Assembly (NCBI GenBank): GCA_002404215.1
Contig: DHJG01000123.1
Location: 9,956 to 18,151, forward strand
Source of the DNA: Desulfosporosinus sp. UBA4726
Lineage (GTDB): Bacteria > Bacillota > Desulfitobacteriia > Desulfitobacteriales > Desulfitobacteriaceae
Length of the DNA: 8,196 nt
Reading direction: 5' to 3'
The translations under genes and the position numbers were made by a program. Of the stretch, positions 6,533-8,196 are shown piece by piece. Below the pieces are notes generated by a model, which saw only the letters and a list, made by a program, of their open reading frames with translations, searched no databases and had not been told where the DNA came from. Each line of letters begins with the position of its first letter. Positions within the stretch are counted from its first letter, which is position 1.

Positions 6533-6617
6533 GACGATGCACATGGAGTGTGCCGCCTTCCCCAACCTCGTACCCCGGACCCAAGACCAGGACGCAGTGT
6601 GACACAAGCGCGACGTC
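6533..6617 (-). repeat. Tandem degenerate unit 1, ending in a bulged hairpin
   Basis: This 85-nt unit begins GACGTCGCG (6617 to 6609) and ends in a hairpin (6557 to 6533) with lower stem GGCG/CGTC (one G-U), 2-nt bulge AT, upper stem GCACA/TGTGC and loop CTCCA. Most differences from the unit 2 hairpin fall in the loop and bulge, and the one stem difference (A/G) keeps pairing as G-U. This suggests the fold, not just the sequence, is kept. Bulged imperfect palindromes of this kind are typical of IS200/IS605-type element ends, but no transposase is present. Confidence 0.75.
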
Positions 6618-6816
6618 TTTACGTAAGCAGAATTAGCAAACTCCGTGAAAGCGACCGGCCCCAGATACGGGGCAGCGAACAGGGATGTGAGCTGCCGACC
6701 ATGCGCCAAGGACGGCGCATTGGGCGAAACACTCACCCGTGTTTCGCCCCGCTCCCCATAGACAGGAGCTTGAACGGCTAGTTTGCTCTGACGTATGACC
6801 GAGCGCTGGGTCACAC
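6597..6816 (-). ncRNA. Candidate structured RNA of about 220 nt downstream of smc
   Basis: Read on the minus strand, the ends can pair (GTGTGAC 6816-6810 with GTCACAC 6603-6597). A 16-bp long-range helix forms from 6795-6780 with 6624-6620, 6631-6628 and 6642-6636, interrupted only by 3- and 4-nt bulges on one side. Inside lie local hairpins: 6769-6765 with 6755-6751; 6749-6739 with 6732-6722 (11 bp); 6720-6714 with 6707-6701 (7 bp, loop of 6); and 6696-6691 with 6676-6671 (6 bp). The 5' 100 nt recurs at the ffh end. Size, fold and placement as a mobile repeat would suit an IscB-associated omega RNA (HEARO), but I cannot confirm family consensus. No frame here resembles a known protein. Group II intron domain I is a weaker alternative. 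Confidence 0.6.
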
Positions 6817-6821
6817 AAGTC
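6723..6821 (-). repeat. Dispersed RNA-like repeat, copy 2, just after the smc stop
   Basis: This copy is about 92% identical to 1-101, in the same orientation. Its 5' edge on the minus strand (GACTTGTGTGAC) lies 3 nt after the smc TAG stop. Similarity to the first copy stops on the upstream side, where the sequences become smc and ffh coding DNA respectively. It forms the 5' part of the larger structured RNA. The 10-base word AGGGACTTGT at its edge (6824-6815) recurs at 6519-6510. Confidence 0.95.
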
Positions 6822-6824
6822 CCT

Positions 6825-8196
6825 CTAAGCCGTATTAGATGTATCTTCTCTCTCGTCGAGCCTAACGGACAACAGCTTTGAAACGCCGCATTCCTCCATA
6901 GTAATTCCATACAAAATATCCGCTGATTCCATAGTACCTTTGCGATGGGAGATGACAACAAACTGAGTGGAATGTGATAAACGATGAATATATTGGGCAA
7001 ATCTCTGAACATTAGAATCGTCTAGCGAAGCCTCAATCTCATCCAAGATACAAAAGGGACTCGGTTTAACTCGCAAGAGAGCAAATAAGATTGCAATCGC
7101 CGTTAAAGCCCGTTCTCCCCCAGACAATAGGGAAAGGAGTTGTGATTTTTTACCGGGTGGCTGAGCAATAATCTCCACGCCTGTTTCTAATATATTATCT
7201 GGATCTACCAAACGAAGCTCTGCACTTCCACCATGAAAGAGATCTTTAAACACCTCTTGGAAAGCCACATTCACCGCATTAAAGCTTTCTATGAATCGTT
7301 CAATCATCGTCTTATCCAGTTCGGAAATCAATTGACGCAAGGTCTGATTAGCCTCAACTAAATCGTCCTGCTGAGTTAACATGAACTCCTGCCGCTTGAG
7401 CATTATCGGGTACTCTTCAATAGCCGCTTGGTTAATTGGGCCTAAGTCTTGAATTTCCTGTTTCAGATCTTGAACCTTTCGCCCTATAACTGTTCGTTCT
7501 TCATCGGTCTGATAAGACATCGACTCTTCCCAAGTTAGAGAAAATTCTTCTGCCAGACGGGTTACCCCAGCTTGCCACTCTGTTTCCCAGCGGGCAACGC
7601 GAATTTCATTGGCATGGAGGCGTTGTTCAAGCGCATGCGCTCCCTGACGCTTGAACAACGCCTCCTGCTCAAGTTCAAGAACACGTGTAGATAAACTCTC
7701 CCGGTCCTGCCTACGTAACATTAAGGCATATTGCTGCTTTTCTTGGGCAAGTGAGTGTTCCTCCAACCGCAGATTCAATACTTCTAATTCCGCTTCGACA
7801 GCCTGACGATTTTCTTGAACATTGACTCGGTTCTGTACCTTTTGTTGAAGATTTCCTTCGTTTTCTCGAATCACCATGCGTTCTTGACTCAGTTGCTCCG
7901 TACATTGTGTCAATTCTTGCTCCCACTTGGCTAACTGGATTTTCTCCTGCGTCAGTTGCTCACCAAGCAATTCGATCTCGCCAGCCGCTGTTTTGGAATC
8001 TTGCTCTCGCCGATTGAACTCCTCACGCAAATCAACAGACGTTTTTTCTGCGATTTCCAAACGTTCCGCAAAGCCTCTTACGCGTTGACTGAGTTCGTCC
8101 CCTTTAATTTTATTCTTTTGTTTCCGAAGATTCAATTCCAATAAGTCGTTGTCCGAGCGCCGAATCTGGTTTAGCACATTCTCGTGCATTGCCTTA
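6825..8196 (-). CDS. smc: Chromosome segregation protein SMC, C-terminal part
   Basis: This is the C-terminal part of the SMC ATPase, the core of the bacterial condensin-like SMC-ScpAB complex that organises and separates chromosomes. About 456 residues are visible of a protein normally near 1190; the frame stays open past 8196, so the start lies outside. Residue numbers here count from the Met codon at 8189. Residues 1-300 are a Glu/Gln/Leu/Arg-rich coiled coil (the returning arm), with the conserved DLGPINQAAIEEY at 248-260. The C-terminal head follows: ABC signature LSGGERALTAIAILFALL (355-372), Walker B and D-loop FCILDEIEASLDDSNV (379-394), and the switch His in SHRKGTME (414-421). The TAG stop is at 6825-6827, and a dispersed RNA-like repeat begins 3 nt later. 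Confidence 0.97.
   Translation of the reverse strand, partial: KAMHENVLNQIRRSDNDLLELNLRKQKNKIKGDELSQRVRGFAERLEIAEKTSVDLREEFNRREQDSKTAAGEIELLGEQLTQEKIQLAKWEQELTQCTEQLSQERMVIRENEGNLQQKVQNRVNVQENRQAVEAELEVLNLRLEEHSLAQEKQQYALMLRRQDRESLSTRVLELEQEALFKRQGAHALEQRLHANEIRVARWETEWQAGVTRLAEEFSLTWEESMSYQTDEERTVIGRKVQDLKQEIQDLGPINQAAIEEYPIMLKRQEFMLTQQDDLVEANQTLRQLISELDKTMIERFIESFNAVNVAFQEVFKDLFHGGSAELRLVDPDNILETGVEIIAQPPGKKSQLLSLLSGGERALTAIAILFALLRVKPSPFCILDEIEASLDDSNVQRFAQYIHRLSHSTQFVVISHRKGTMESADILYGITMEECGVSKLLSVRLDEREDTSNTA

Larger units (their letters stand above)
6451..6821 (-). mobile_element. Putative mobile non-coding RNA element between smc and ftsY
   Basis: This is the whole GC-rich, gene-free block after smc: the structured RNA followed by two overlapping tandem units. 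Evidence for mobility is indirect: the 5' portion recurs at an unrelated gene end (ffh), the copies differ by only a few percent, and the block separates smc from ftsY. No transposase, reverse transcriptase or nuclease gene is visible, so it would be a non-autonomous copy. The 3' border is not fixed; it may reach about 6425. Open frames across it in both directions are incidental. Confidence 0.45.

Noticed and set aside
6722..6749. Intrinsic terminator of smc (11-bp hairpin)
   Set aside because: Neither strand has a T-run after the stem, and the same hairpin is an internal part of the dispersed repeat.
6500..6781. 93-codon plus-strand open frame across the RNA-like block
   Set aside because: It is antisense to the paired helices, has no ribosome site that I can see, and its stop-free length is explained by high GC content.
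6597..6816. Group II intron (5' GTGTG matches the GTGYG intron start)
   Set aside because: There is no domain V signature (AGC...GTTC type hairpin) in the region, no reverse transcriptase, and no stretch complementary to the ACTT exon end that could serve as EBS1. The intron-like 5' bases are instead part of a terminal helix. Not fully excluded as a 5' fragment.
6344..7012. 222-codon open frame on the minus strand spanning the smc 3' end and the repeat block
   Set aside because: It overlaps the confident smc head domain in another frame and then runs through the structured RNA; the composition is unlike a protein and no domain is recognisable.

Overview
The window looks like chromosomal DNA from a Gram-positive anaerobe of the Clostridia. 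A Desulfosporosinus/Desulfitobacterium-type Peptococcaceae is my best guess, based on protein flavour, strong AGGAGG-type ribosome sites and gene order; no marker in the window proves the genus. All recognisable genes lie on the minus strand, so the biological order runs from high to low coordinates: smc (3' part only) - structured repeat region with a small ORF - ftsY - mtnP - mtnA - MTA/SAH deaminase (mtaD-like) - ylxM - ffh.

Two systems are interleaved. The first is chromosome and membrane housekeeping: SMC condensin, FtsY (SRP receptor), YlxM and Ffh (SRP54). The second is a three-gene methylthioadenosine salvage cassette placed between ftsY and ylxM-ffh. ftsY, mtnP, mtnA and mtaD are tightly packed (4-nt overlap, then 15-nt and 37-nt gaps) and look like one operon. 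ylxM-ffh has a promoter of its own (perfect TTGACA, 17-nt spacer, TAGAAT) with a perfect 9-bp palindrome at the predicted transcription start. The phosphorylase carries Asn/Ala where adenine-specific MTAP has two Asp residues. With the neighbouring deaminase, this suggests the route MTA -> methylthioinosine -> methylthioribose-1-phosphate -> methylthioribulose-1-phosphate.

The unusual part is non-coding. A roughly 100-nt sequence occurs twice, about 92% identical and in the same orientation. One copy lies just after the smc stop codon (6723-6821). The other lies at the 3' end of ffh (1-101), where it supplies the last codon and the stop of ffh. At the smc locus the sequence continues for another 270 bases and can fold into a compact multi-stem RNA of about 220 nt (6597-6816) with a 16-bp long-range helix. 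It is followed by two degenerate tandem units of 81-85 nt, each ending in the same bulged hairpin. The best candidate identity is a mobile non-coding RNA element, possibly an IscB/HEARO-type omega RNA whose guide would be the flanking gene end. Group II intron origin fits less well. Neither can be decided from this window. Between the element and ftsY lies a small ORF for a probable single-span membrane peptide that appears to be frameshifted.
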